Shown piece after piece: positions 25,271 to 34,198 of a DNA stretch of 64,000 bases. The notes under the pieces were generated by a model, which made no database searches, had not been told where the DNA came from, and saw nothing but the letters and a program-made list of their open reading frames with translations. The translations under genes were made by a program, and so were the position numbers. Every line of letters starts with the position of its first letter. The stretch's first letter is position 1. The DNA comes from Actinomadura xylanilytica (GTDB lineage Bacteria; Actinomycetota; Actinomycetes; Streptosporangiales; Streptosporangiaceae). The stretch spans positions 434,001 through 498,000 of the forward strand of contig NZ_JASNWE010000003.1 of assembly GCF_030283145.1 (NCBI RefSeq). The letters are read 5' to 3'.

Positions 25271-26359
25271 ATGCGCGCACCAGCGGACCGACCCGGGGGC
25301 AGACGATTGAGCACTGACGGCGGCGCAGGCCCCGAGACGGTGGGCATCAAGCAGGTCGCGCGGCACGCGGGCGTCTCGCCCGGCACCGTCTCCAACGTGC
25401 TCAACCGCCCCGAGCGGGTGGCCGCGACGACCCGCGCCCGGGTGGAGGCCGCCATCCGCGAGCTCGGCTTCGTCCGCAACGGCTCGGCGTCCACGCTGCG
25501 CGCCGGGCACAGCAGCACGATCGGGCTGATGGTGCTCGACCTCGGCAACCCGTTCTTCACCGACATGGCGCGCGGGGTGGAGGAGAGCGCGAGCGAGCGC
25601 GGCTACGCGGTGATCCTGTCCTCCTCCGGCGAGTCCGACGACCGCGAGCAGCGCAACATCCGGGTGTTCGCCGAGCAGCGGGTGCGCGGGGTGCTGCTCA
25701 CCCCGGTCGGCGACGACGGGGAGAACGCCGACCGGCTGCGCGCCCGCGGGATGCCGGTCGTCCTGCTCGACCATCCGACGCCCCGCGCCAACCAGTGCTC
25801 GGTCGCGGTCGACGACGTCGCCGGCGGCGAGCTGGCGGCCGGCCGGCTGCTGGCCGACGGCGCCCGCACGCTCGCGTTCGTCACCGGGCCCACCGCGCTG
25901 CGGCAGTGCGCCGACCGGCGCAAGGGCGCCCTGCGCGCGCTGCGCACCGCCGGGCTGGCCCCCGGGACCCTGCGGGACGTGGCGGTGCCGGCGATGAACG
26001 CCCGCGCCGGCCAGGAGGCCGCGCGGCGGCTGCTGGACGACGGCGGCCCGCTGCCCGACGCGATCTTCTGCGCCAACGACCTGCTCGCCCTCGGAGTGCT
26101 GCGCGTCCTGCTCCAGTCGGGCGTTCAGGTCCCGGGCGACGTGGCGGTGATCGGGTATGACGACATCGAGTTCTCGGCGGCGGCGGCCGTACCGCTCAGC
26201 TCGGTGCGGCAGCCGACGTACCAGCTCGGCCGGATCGCCACCGAGCTGCTGCTGGAGGAGTGCGACGATCCGGAGGGCCACGCCCACCAGCAGGTCATGT
26301 TCCAGCCGGAACTGGTGATCCGCGAGTCCAGCCGGCGCGGCGGAGGAGGAACGGAGTGA
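25271..26359 (+). CDS. LacI-family transcriptional regulator of the rhamnose locus
   Basis: DNA-binding repressor (up to 362 residues) expected to sense a rhamnose-pathway metabolite. The N-terminal HTH is clear: IKQVARHAGVSPGTVSNVLN with hinge VEAAIRELGFVRN. A sugar-binding type I periplasmic-like core follows (IGLMVLDLGNPFFTDMARGV, VRGVLLTPVGDD, AIFCANDLLALGVLRVL, VAVIGYDDIEFSAAAAVPLS). The ATG at 25271 begins the frame; a TTG at 25307 preceded by GGGGGC gives a product that starts just ahead of the HTH and is equally plausible. It is divergent from rhaT and followed after 7 nt by lutA, so it heads the rightward operon and probably controls both directions through the ACGTTTTAA sites. Confidence 0.9.
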   Translation: MRAPADRPGGRRLSTDGGAGPETVGIKQVARHAGVSPGTVSNVLNRPERVAATTRARVEAAIRELGFVRNGSASTLRAGHSSTIGLMVLDLGNPFFTDMARGVEESASERGYAVILSSSGESDDREQRNIRVFAEQRVRGVLLTPVGDDGENADRLRARGMPVVLLDHPTPRANQCSVAVDDVAGGELAAGRLLADGARTLAFVTGPTALRQCADRRKGALRALRTAGLAPGTLRDVAVPAMNARAGQEAARRLLDDGGPLPDAIFCANDLLALGVLRVLLQSGVQVPGDVAVIGYDDIEFSAAAAVPLSSVRQPTYQLGRIATELLLEECDDPEGHAHQQVMFQPELVIRESSRRGGGGTE

Positions 26360-26366
26360 CGGCCGA

Positions 26367-27080
26367 ATGAAGATCGCGCTCTTCGTCACCTGTGTGAACG
26401 ACACGATGTACCCGGGCACGGGCAAGGCGATGGTCCGCCTGCTGCGCAGGCTCGGGCACGAGGTGGACTTCCCGATGGCACAGACGTGCTGCGGGCAGAT
26501 GCATCTGAACACGGGCTACCGTGACCAGGCCGTCCCCCTCGTGAAGGGGTTCGCCGAGGCGTTCGCCTCCTACGAGGCCGTGGTGACGCCGTCGGCGTCC
26601 TGCGCGGCGATGGTCCGCGACTCGCACGCGCGGCTCGTCCCCGAGGCCGCTGAGACGGCCGCCAAGGTGTACGAGCTGTCGGAGTTTCTGATCGACGTGC
26701 TCGGCGTCACCGACGTCGGCGCCCACTACCCGCACCGCGTCACCTACCACCCGACCTGCCATTCGCTGCGGATGCTGCGCGTGGGCGACCGGCCGCTGCG
26801 GCTGCTGCGCGAGGTGGGCGGCATCGACCTGGTCGAGCTTCCCGAGGCGAACGAGTGCTGCGGCTTCGGCGGCACGTTCGCGCTCAAGAACGCCCCGGTG
26901 TCGGCGGCGATGTGCGCCGACAAGGTCGCGAACGTGCGCAGCACCGGCGCGAGCACGCTGTGCTCGGCCGACAACTCCTGCCTGATGCACATCGGCGGCG
27001 CCCTGACCCGGGCCGGCGCCGGGGTGCGGACGGTGCACCTGGCCGAGATCCTCGCCGCCACCGAGGAGGACCCCGCATGA
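26367..27080 (+). CDS. lutA: Lactate utilisation protein A, Cys-rich Fe-S subunit
   Basis: Subunit (237 residues) of the LutABC (LldEFG) L-lactate oxidation complex, which converts lactate to pyruvate with iron-sulfur relays. It carries the two Cys-rich (CCG) domains of the family: QTCCGQMHLNTGY near residue 40, ASCAAMVRD near 77, and the second pair TYHPTCHSLRMLR and ECCGFGGTFALK, ending with CSADNSCLMHIGG. The length is typical. It starts 7 nt after the regulator and its stop overlaps the next start (ATGA). Placement here lets the cell oxidise the lactate made by the RhaD fusion enzyme. Confidence 0.93.
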   Translation: MKIALFVTCVNDTMYPGTGKAMVRLLRRLGHEVDFPMAQTCCGQMHLNTGYRDQAVPLVKGFAEAFASYEAVVTPSASCAAMVRDSHARLVPEAAETAAKVYELSEFLIDVLGVTDVGAHYPHRVTYHPTCHSLRMLRVGDRPLRLLREVGGIDLVELPEANECCGFGGTFALKNAPVSAAMCADKVANVRSTGASTLCSADNSCLMHIGGALTRAGAGVRTVHLAEILAATEEDPA

Positions 27081-28585
27081 CCGGCACGACGCCCGACCGC
27101 GCGACGTCCCACCGCGCGACGTCCCACCACGAGGGCCCCGCGATGCCGACCTACGTTGGCATGCCGTCCTTCCCGTCCGCCGCGCGCGCCGCCGTGGCCG
27201 ACACCCGGCTGCGCGGCAACCTCGCCCACGCCACGTCCACGATCCGGGGGCGGCGCGCCGAGGCGGTCGCCGAGCTGGACGACTGGGCGGCGCTGCGCGA
27301 GTCCGGGAAGCAGATCAAGGACCACGTCCTGGCGAACCTCGGCCACTACCTGCGGATGCTGGAGGAGCGGGTCACCGCCGCCGGCGGCACGGTGCACTGG
27401 GCGCGCGACGCCGACGAGGCCAACCGCATCGTCATCGGGCTGGTGAAGGCGACCGGCGAGACCGAGGTCGTCAAGGTCAAGTCGATGGCGACTCAGGAGA
27501 TCGGGCTCAACGAGGCCCTCGCCGAGCAGGGCGTCACCGCCTACGAGACCGACCTCGCCGAGCTGATCGTGCAGCTCGGCGACGACCGGCCCTCGCACAT
27601 CCTGGTCCCGGCCATCCACCGCAACAGGTCCGACATCCGCGACATCTTCCTGCGGTCGATGCCGGACGCGCCCGAGGGCCTGTCCGACTCCCCCGCCGAG
27701 CTGGCCGAGGCGTCGCGGCGCCACCTGCGGGCCAAGTTCCTGTCGGCGAAGGTCGCGGTGTCGGGCGTCAACTTCGCGGTCGCCGACACCGGCACGCTGG
27801 TGGTGCTGGAGTCGGAGGGCAACGGCCGCATGTGCCTGACCCTGCCCGAGACACTGATCTCGGTGATGGGCGTCGAGAAGCTCGTCCCGTCGTGGCGCGA
27901 CCTGGAGGTGTTCCTCCAGTCGCTGCCGCGCTCGTCCACGGCCGAGCGGATGAACCCCTACACCTCCGCGTGGACGGGCGTCACGCCGGGCGACGGGCCG
28001 GGCGAGTTCCACCTGGTCCTGCTCGACAACGGGCGCACCGCGACGCTCGCCGACGAGGTCGGGCGGCAGGCGCTGCGCTGCATCCGCTGCTCGGCGTGCC
28101 TGAACGTGTGCCCCGTCTACGCGCGCGCGGGCGGGCACGCCTACGGGTCGCCCTACCCGGGGCCCATCGGCGCGATCCTGTCGCCGCAGATCCGCGGCAT
28201 CGGGTCCGAGGTCGACGCGTCGCTGCCGTTCGCGTCCTCGCTGTGCGGCGCGTGCTACGAGGTGTGCCCGGTCGCGATCGACATCCCCGAGGTGCTGGTG
28301 CACCTGCGCGCCCGCGCGGTCGAGAGCGGTCCGCGCCATCCGCTGGAACGCACCGCGATGAACGCCGCGGGCTGGACGCTGCGCTCGCCGACCCGGCTCG
28401 CGCTCGCGCAGCGCGCCGCGTCCGCGAGCCGCCGCCTCGTCGGCCGCCGCGGCCGGATCCGCCGCCTGCCGGGGCCGCTCAAGGCGTGGACCGACACCCG
28501 GGACGCGCCCGTACCACCGCCCGAGTCGTTCCGCGCCTGGTGGGCCCGGACCGACGGCGGCCGCACAGAGGAGAGGGACAAGTGA
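27077..28585 (+). CDS. lutB: Lactate utilisation protein B, ferredoxin-like subunit
   Basis: Central subunit (502 residues) of the lactate oxidation complex. An N-terminal LUD domain (SGKQIKDHVLANLGHYL, VKVKSMATQEIGLNEALAEQ, NRSDIRDIFL, FAVADTGTLVVLESEGNGR) is followed by two 4Fe-4S clusters (CIRCSACLNVCPVY and SSLCGACYEVCPVAIDIP) and a C-terminal extension of about 80 residues. ATG 27077 overlaps the lutA stop by 4 nt. An ATG at 27143 with GAGG upstream is an alternative; the extra 22 residues include a tandem 15-bp duplication encoding RATSHRATSH, which is not a conserved part of the family. Confidence 0.93.
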   Translation: MTGTTPDRATSHRATSHHEGPAMPTYVGMPSFPSAARAAVADTRLRGNLAHATSTIRGRRAEAVAELDDWAALRESGKQIKDHVLANLGHYLRMLEERVTAAGGTVHWARDADEANRIVIGLVKATGETEVVKVKSMATQEIGLNEALAEQGVTAYETDLAELIVQLGDDRPSHILVPAIHRNRSDIRDIFLRSMPDAPEGLSDSPAELAEASRRHLRAKFLSAKVAVSGVNFAVADTGTLVVLESEGNGRMCLTLPETLISVMGVEKLVPSWRDLEVFLQSLPRSSTAERMNPYTSAWTGVTPGDGPGEFHLVLLDNGRTATLADEVGRQALRCIRCSACLNVCPVYARAGGHAYGSPYPGPIGAILSPQIRGIGSEVDASLPFASSLCGACYEVCPVAIDIPEVLVHLRARAVESGPRHPLERTAMNAAGWTLRSPTRLALAQRAASASRRLVGRRGRIRRLPGPLKAWTDTRDAPVPPPESFRAWWARTDGGRTEERDK

Positions 28586-29217
28586 ACGCGCGCGAGGAGA
28601 TCCTCGGCCGGATCGAACGGGTGGCGCCCCGCCGCGACGCCGCGGAGGTCGCCGCCTCCTACGACCGGATCGCCCGCGACTACCTGCGCCGCCACCACGA
28701 CGACGGCGTTCTGGATTTGTTCGCCGAACGGGTCGCCGACTACCGCGCCATGGTGCGGCGGGTGACGCCGGACGAGCTGCCCGGCGCGGTCGCCGAGCTG
28801 CTCGCCGCGCGGCCGGGCGTGCACGCGGTGCCGGACGGGCTGCCCGCCGGGTGGATCGCCGCGGCGGACGCCGCCGCCCTCGCGCACGCCCCCGCGGTCG
28901 CCGACCTGGACGGGATGGCGGGCGCGGTCACCGGCTGCACGGCGGCGATCGCCGAGACCGGCACGATCGTGCTCGACCACGGCCCCGCGCAGGGCCCGCG
29001 CGCCCTGTCGCTCGTTCCCGACTACCACCTGATCGTGGTGCGGGCCGGGCAGGTCGCGCCCGACGTTCCCGAGGCGCTCGAGCGGCTCGACGCGCGGCGG
29101 CCCCTGACGTTCGTCTCCGGCCCGTCGGCCACCAGCGACATCGAGCTGTCGCGGGTGGAGGGCGTGCACGGGCCGCGGACCCTCGAGGTCCTGCTCGTCG
29201 AGGACGGCGGCCGATGA
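28582..29217 (+). CDS. lutC: Lactate utilisation protein C
   Basis: Third subunit (211 residues) of the lactate oxidation complex, a stand-alone LUD domain. Typical motifs are visible: NAREEILGRIERV at the N-terminus, CTAAIAETGTIVLDHG (the conserved A-E-T-G-T/S core), SLVPDYHLIVV and GPSATSDIELSRVEGVHGP near the C-terminus. GTG 28582 is inferred from the GTGA overlap with the lutB stop and the GAGAGGGACAA site upstream. Its own stop overlaps the rhaB start by ATGA, so translation of the whole block is coupled. Confidence 0.93.
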   Translation: MNAREEILGRIERVAPRRDAAEVAASYDRIARDYLRRHHDDGVLDLFAERVADYRAMVRRVTPDELPGAVAELLAARPGVHAVPDGLPAGWIAAADAAALAHAPAVADLDGMAGAVTGCTAAIAETGTIVLDHGPAQGPRALSLVPDYHLIVVRAGQVAPDVPEALERLDARRPLTFVSGPSATSDIELSRVEGVHGPRTLEVLLVEDGGR

Positions 29218-30659
29218 GCCGCCCCGCCGCGTTCGCGGCCGTCGACCTCGGCGCGTCCAGCGGCCGGGTGATGACGGGGCGCGTCGCGCCCGGCGTCCTG
29301 ACGCTGGCCGAGGAGCGCCGGTTCCCGAACCGCCCGGTGCGCGCCAACGGCACGCTGCACTGGGACGTCCTCGGGCTGTACGGGAACGTGCTCGACGGCC
29401 TCCGGTCGGCGCCCCGCGACCTGGTCTCGGTGGGCATCGACTCCTGGGCCGTCGACTACGGGCTGCTCGACCGCGACGGGGCCCTACTGGGCAATCCCGT
29501 GCACTACCGCGACGCGCGCACCGAGGGCGTCCGGGAACGGGTCGGCGCCGAGGCCGGCGATGACCTGCTCTACCAGGCGTCCGGGTTGCAGTTCCTGCCG
29601 TTCAACACCGTCTACCAGCTCGTCGCCGACCGCGCCGCCCTCTCCCGCGCGCACACGCTGCTGCTGATCCCCGACCTGCTCGCCTACTGGCTGACCGGGG
29701 AGGTGGGCGCCGAGCGCACCAACGCCTCGACGACCGGCCTCCTGGACGTCCGGGCGGGCACCTGGTCGCGTCCCGTCCTGGACCGGCTCGGCCTGCCCGC
29801 CGGGCCGCTCCCCGCGCTGCGCGACCCCGGCGAGGTGATCGGGACGCTGCGGCCGGACGTGGCCGCCGAGACCGGGCTCCCCGGGGACCTGCCGGTCACC
29901 GCGGTCGCCTCGCACGACACCGCCTCGGCCGTCGCGGCCGTCCCCGCCACCGGCCCCCGCTTCGCCTACATCTCCTGCGGCACCTGGTCGCTGGTCGGGG
30001 TGGAGCTGCCCGCGCCGGTGCTGACCGAGGCGAGCCGCGAGGCCGACTTCACCAACGAGGGCGGCATCGATGGAACGGTCCGGTACCTGCGCAACGTGAT
30101 GGGCCTGTGGCTGCTCCAGGAGTCGCTGCGCGCCTGGGGCTCCCCCGACCTGCCCGCCCTGGTCGCCGAGGCCGAGCACGTCCCCGGACTGCGCTCCCTC
30201 ATCGACGCCGGCGACCCCGAGTTCCTGCCGCCGGGCGACATGCCGGCCCGCATCGCCGCGCACTGCCGCCGCCGCGGCGACCCCGAGCCGCGCACCCGGG
30301 CCGAGATCGTCCGGTGCGTCCTGGACAGCCTCGCCCTGGCCCACCGCGCCACGCTCCGCCAGGCCGCGCGGCTGTCCGGCCAGGAGATCGACGTCGTGCA
30401 CCTGGTCGGCGGCGGCAGCCGCAACGAGCTGCTGTGCCGCCTCACCGCCGACGCCTGCGGCCTGCCGGTCGTGGCCGGCCCGGTCGAGGCGACCGCCCTC
30501 GGCAACGTCCTGGTCCAGGCCCGCGCGCACGGCGTGGTCGGCGACCTGGCCGAAATGCGCGATCTGGTGGCCCGCACCCAGCCGCTGCGCACCCACACCC
30601 CGCGCGGCGACGACCGGGCCTGGGCCGACGCCGCCGAGCGGCTCGGCCTGCCCCGCTGA
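29214..30659 (+). CDS. rhaB: Rhamnulokinase
   Basis: Cytoplasmic FGGY-family kinase (481 residues) that phosphorylates L-rhamnulose to the 1-phosphate for RhaD. The ATP/sugar-binding fold starts with FAAVDLGASSGRVMTGRV. Family landmarks include GIDSWAVDYGLLD, VHYRDARTEG, FNTVYQLVADR, ERTNASTTGLLD, the catalytic VASHDTASAV and the C-terminal HLVGGGSRNELLCRLTADA and GPVEATALGNVLVQA. ATG 29214 overlaps the lutC stop. It is the last gene of the rightward operon; a non-coding gap follows. Confidence 0.95.
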   Translation: MSRPAAFAAVDLGASSGRVMTGRVAPGVLTLAEERRFPNRPVRANGTLHWDVLGLYGNVLDGLRSAPRDLVSVGIDSWAVDYGLLDRDGALLGNPVHYRDARTEGVRERVGAEAGDDLLYQASGLQFLPFNTVYQLVADRAALSRAHTLLLIPDLLAYWLTGEVGAERTNASTTGLLDVRAGTWSRPVLDRLGLPAGPLPALRDPGEVIGTLRPDVAAETGLPGDLPVTAVASHDTASAVAAVPATGPRFAYISCGTWSLVGVELPAPVLTEASREADFTNEGGIDGTVRYLRNVMGLWLLQESLRAWGSPDLPALVAEAEHVPGLRSLIDAGDPEFLPPGDMPARIAAHCRRRGDPEPRTRAEIVRCVLDSLALAHRATLRQAARLSGQEIDVVHLVGGGSRNELLCRLTADACGLPVVAGPVEATALGNVLVQARAHGVVGDLAEMRDLVARTQPLRTHTPRGDDRAWADAAERLGLPR

Positions 30660-30865
30660 CCCCGCCACCGGTGCGCGGCGGAGTGGTCATGAAGGTGACG
30701 ACTACGGCACGGTTTCCCGCCCCACTGTTGACACGGAGCCCCTGACGGCGGTTGATAGCACTGCGGTCATGGTCGCGGAGGAGACCGACCGGCCCGTATC
30801 GGTCGACCGGCGGGGCCGGGGCGTGTTGCCCGGCCCGTGCGCTTGTTTGGTCGATAGGGTAATAC

Positions 30866-30885
30866 CGCAATTCTGGCGAATTGCG
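30866..30885. promoter_or_regulatory. Perfect 20-bp inverted repeat upstream of the LAL regulator
   Basis: CGCAATTC-TGGC-GAATTGCG has 8-bp perfect arms around a 4-nt centre and ends 47 bp before the regulator start. It is directly preceded by an AT-richer stretch (GATAGGGTAATACC) that stands out in this GC-rich gap and may hold a -10 element. It could be an operator for a dimeric regulator, possibly the LuxR-type protein itself. The rest of the 30660-30932 gap shows nothing I can support. Confidence 0.55.
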
Positions 30886-30932
30886 ACTTAGAGCATGGTC
30901 ACGGCGTATCGACCGCCTGTGTCAGTTGGGGT

Positions 30933-33900
30933 GTGCACATGGAGGGTCGCACTGACAAGCGCCCGCGCGCTGTCTCCGGCGACGTTCCGCTCGTCGGACG
31001 GCAAGCGGCGCTCCGCGTCGCGGAGGAGGCCCTGGGCTCCGCCGCGCGGGGCTCCTTCCGGTTCCTGGCGCTGTCCGGGGATCCGGGCGCGGGCAAGACC
31101 CGGCTGCTGGCCGAGGTCGCCGGGCTGGGCTCGGTCGGCGACCTGCGGGTGCTGGCCGGACGGGCGGCCGAGTTCGAGCAGCAGATTCCGTTCGGGGCGC
31201 TGGTCGACGCGCTCGACGACCATCTCGAGGACCACCGGCCGGAGCTCGACGGGGCGACCACGGTGCTGCTCGCCCGGGTGTTCCCCGCCCTGATGGGCGC
31301 CGGCTCCGCCGCCCCCGTCGCCGATCCCGCCGCCGCGTCCGGCGACGCGTCCGGCGACGCGTCCGGCGACGCGTCCGGCGAGGGACGGGCCGACTTCGTC
31401 GGCGTCGCCCGCTACCAGCTCCACCGCGCGGTCCGCCGCCTGCTGGAGGAGGTCGCCTCCCCCTCGGGCCTGGTGCTGCTCCTTGACGACGTGCACTGGG
31501 CCGACGAGGCGACCATCGAGCTGCTCGACTACCTCGTCCGGCATCCGCCGCGCGCCCGGGTGCTGATCGCGACGGCGTACCGTCCGGCGCAGACCTCGCC
31601 GCGGCTGGCCACGCTCGTCGGCGCGGCGGGCGACCACGGGCTGAGCGTGTCGGTCGACCCGCTCACCCGCACCGAGGTCGAGGAGTTCCTCGGCCCGCAG
31701 GTCAGCCGGTCGCGCTGCCAGACGCTGTACGAGGCGAGCGGCGGCAACCCGTTCTACCTGGAGGCGCTGGCCCGCCGCGAGCCATCCGGCGAGACGGCCA
31801 CCGCCGAGGGCGCGCTGTCCGGGCTGGAGGACCTGCCCGAGCTGCCCCCGGCGGTGCGCACCGCCCTCCAGGTCGAGCTGAGCGCGCTGTCCCCCGGCGC
31901 GCTGCTCCTCGCGCGGGCCGCCGCCGTGGCCGCCGACGAGTTCGAGCCCGCGCTCGCCGCGGCGGGCGCGGAGATGCCCGAGGACGCGGCGCTCGGGGCG
32001 CTCGACGAGCTGGTCGCGCGCGACGTCGTCCGGTCGGGCGCGGCCGGGCGGTTCCAGTTCCGGCACCCCCTGGTGCGGCACGTGGCGTACGGGTCGGCCG
32101 CGGCGGGCTGGCGGCTGGCCGCGCACGCCCGGATCGCCGCCCACCTCGCCGCGCTCGGCGCCCCGGCGACGCTGCGCGCCCACCACGTCGAGCGGTCCGC
32201 GCACTACGGCGACCAGGCGGCCATCGCCACGCTGGTCGACGCGGCCCGCACCGTCGCGGCCCAGGCCCCGGCGACGGCCGCGCACTGGATGGAGGCCGCG
32301 CTCCGGCTGATGCCCGAGGACGGCGAGCGGGAGCCGGACGGGCCGTCCGGCAAGGACGCCGCTCCCCCGCCGCGGCTGCGGCTGCTGATGGAGCTCGCGC
32401 ACGTGCAGACGGTCGGGGGCCGCCTCACCGAGGGGCGCGAGACCGCTCGCACCCTGCTGCGGCTGCTGCCGGCCGACGACCACGACCGGCGGGCGCGGGC
32501 CGTCCAGCTGTGCGCGGTGATCGAGCGGCTGCTGCACCGCCACCAGGAGGCGCGTGCGCTCGTCCTGGACGAGCTGCGCAGGATCCCCGACCCGCAGGCG
32601 CCCGCGGCGGTCCTGCTGCGCGTCCGGCTGGTCGCCGACCGGCTCATGCGCGTCGACATCAGGGGCGCCCAGGCGGTGCTCGACCGGATGCCCGACAGCG
32701 CGCCCGACTGGGCGCCGGGCCTGGAGGTGGCGGTGGCGTCGATGCGGGCGCTGCCCGCCTACGCCGCCGGACGGGTCGGCGAGGCCATCGCCTACGCCGA
32801 GGCCGCCGACCGCGTCTGGGCGTCCGCGCCCGACAGCCATCTCGCCGAGTGCCTCGACTCGGTGCCGTGGCTGTGCTGGAGCGAGAGCATGATGGGCCGG
32901 TTCGGCGACGCGCTGCGGCACCTCGACCGCTGCCTCGCCGTCGCCCGCGCCACCGGGCAGGCGTCGTTCATCACCTACCTGCTGACCGCGCGGGCCCGCA
33001 CCCTCACCAGCCTCGGCCGGCTCGCCGAGGCCGCCGACCCGGCCGAGGAGGCCACCGAGGTCGCCCGGATGCTGCGCTCGGGCGAGGCCCTGGTCTTCGG
33101 CCTCACCCAGCAGTGCCTGGTGGCGAGCTGGTCGGGCGACCACGACGCCGCGCTGCGCCTCGGCGACGAGGCCGTCCGCAACGACATCGGCGCCGACGAG
33201 TGGTGGGGCGCGCTGGCCCGCTACGCGCAGGGCGTCGCGCTGATCAACTCCGGCGATCCGGAGCGCGGCGCGACCGCGATCGTCGCGGCCTGCGGCGACG
33301 CGGCGGCGCCCAAGCTCGACCCGGCGACGCTGGTGAGCTGCTGCGAGCTGATGGCCCAGGTCGAGTCGGGCCGCGAGCACGCCGACGAGGCGCTGAAGTG
33401 GGCCGGGCTGGCCGAGATGATCGCCCACCCGGAGCTGCGCGGCGACACCGGCCTGGCCGCGCTCGCCCGCGCGCACGCGCTCCACTGCAAGGATCCGGCC
33501 GCGTCCGCCGAGCTCGCCGCCGAGGCCGCCCGGACGCTGCTGCTCGCCGAGCGCCCGGTCGACGCGGGCCGGGCCGAGCTCGCCGCCGGGCTGGCGCACA
33601 GCACAGCCGGCGCGCGCGACCAGGCCCGGGCCAGGCTGCGCGCGGCCACCGAGCTGTTCGAGCGGTGCGGCGCCAAGGCCCTGCACGCCCAGTCGGTCCG
33701 CGAGCAGCGGCGGCTCGGCGTCCGGGTGGCGGGGGGACGCGGCGGGCGGGCCGGCGGACGTGGCGGCGGGCCCTTCGGGCTGTCGCCCCGCGAGCAGGAG
33801 ATCGCCTCACTGGTCTCCAAGGGCTACACCAACCAGCAGGTCGCCGAGCGGCTGTTCCTCAGCGTCCGGACGGTCGAGACGCACCTGTCGAGGGTGTTCA

Positions 33901-33974
33901 CCAAGCTCGGCGTGTCGTCGCGGGTCGGCGTCGCGACCGCGCTGAACCGGACGGCGGACGACCCCGCGACCTGA
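30933..33974 (+). CDS. LuxR-family regulator of the LAL (large ATP-binding) type
   Basis: Large transcriptional activator (1013 residues). An N-terminal STAND/AAA-type ATPase has Walker A SGDPGAGKTRLLA near residues 48-60 and Walker B LVLLLDDVHWADEATIELL near 178. A helical TPR-like middle of about 500 residues follows. The C-terminal LuxR HTH is clear: GLSPREQEIASLVSKGYTNQ and VRTVETHLSRVFTKLGVSSR. GTG 30933 or ATG 30939 can start it. A 12-bp tandem duplication encodes a GDAS repeat near residue 135. Its target is unknown. It follows rhaB in the same direction but with a 273-bp gap and its own putative operator, so control of the hydrolase/GMC pair downstream is as likely as control of the rhamnose genes. 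Confidence 0.9.
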   Translation: MHMEGRTDKRPRAVSGDVPLVGRQAALRVAEEALGSAARGSFRFLALSGDPGAGKTRLLAEVAGLGSVGDLRVLAGRAAEFEQQIPFGALVDALDDHLEDHRPELDGATTVLLARVFPALMGAGSAAPVADPAAASGDASGDASGDASGEGRADFVGVARYQLHRAVRRLLEEVASPSGLVLLLDDVHWADEATIELLDYLVRHPPRARVLIATAYRPAQTSPRLATLVGAAGDHGLSVSVDPLTRTEVEEFLGPQVSRSRCQTLYEASGGNPFYLEALARREPSGETATAEGALSGLEDLPELPPAVRTALQVELSALSPGALLLARAAAVAADEFEPALAAAGAEMPEDAALGALDELVARDVVRSGAAGRFQFRHPLVRHVAYGSAAAGWRLAAHARIAAHLAALGAPATLRAHHVERSAHYGDQAAIATLVDAARTVAAQAPATAAHWMEAALRLMPEDGEREPDGPSGKDAAPPPRLRLLMELAHVQTVGGRLTEGRETARTLLRLLPADDHDRRARAVQLCAVIERLLHRHQEARALVLDELRRIPDPQAPAAVLLRVRLVADRLMRVDIRGAQAVLDRMPDSAPDWAPGLEVAVASMRALPAYAAGRVGEAIAYAEAADRVWASAPDSHLAECLDSVPWLCWSESMMGRFGDALRHLDRCLAVARATGQASFITYLLTARARTLTSLGRLAEAADPAEEATEVARMLRSGEALVFGLTQQCLVASWSGDHDAALRLGDEAVRNDIGADEWWGALARYAQGVALINSGDPERGATAIVAACGDAAAPKLDPATLVSCCELMAQVESGREHADEALKWAGLAEMIAHPELRGDTGLAALARAHALHCKDPAASAELAAEAARTLLLAERPVDAGRAELAAGLAHSTAGARDQARARLRAATELFERCGAKALHAQSVREQRRLGVRVAGGRGGRAGGRGGGPFGLSPREQEIASLVSKGYTNQQVAERLFLSVRTVETHLSRVFTKLGVSSRVGVATALNRTADDPAT
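31335..31381. repeat. 12-bp tandem repeat inside the LAL gene
   Basis: Nearly four copies of GCGTCCGGCGAC in frame encode (A)SGD repeats in a linker between Walker A and Walker B. The unit is a multiple of three, so copy-number changes would keep the frame and only change linker length. Confidence 0.85.
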
Positions 33975-34157
33975 CGCCCGCCCGTCCTCCACGGAGCCGC
34001 CGCTCGGACGCGGCCGGGGCGCGACCTGACCGCGGCCGGGCCCGCGGCCAGGGGTTTTACTTCGGCGCGCGGTGAACTCCGGCGCCGCCCCCCGACTCTC
34101 ACTCCGTAGGGGGCCGCCAAGTACGGGTTTTCCACGATGCCGCATCCGCATCAGGGT

Positions 34158-34163
34158 TTGACA
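34158..34163 (+). promoter_or_regulatory. TTGACA -35-like hexamer ahead of the hydrolase/GMC pair
   Basis: A consensus TTGACA lies 35-41 bp upstream of the hydrolase ATG in an otherwise featureless 224-bp gap (33975-34198). The region 16-18 bp downstream (AAATCG) is a poor -10, so the promoter is tentative. A good ribosome-binding site, GGGAGGACATAGAC, precedes the ATG. Confidence 0.35.
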
Positions 34164-34198
34164 CTGTTGGCCCAGCACGAAATCGGGAGGACATAGAC

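Noticed and set aside
27099..27128. Tandem CGCGCGACGTCCCAC in the 5' part of lutB as a regulatory element
   Set aside because: It is an in-frame duplication in a non-conserved N-terminal extension; nothing points to a regulatory role.
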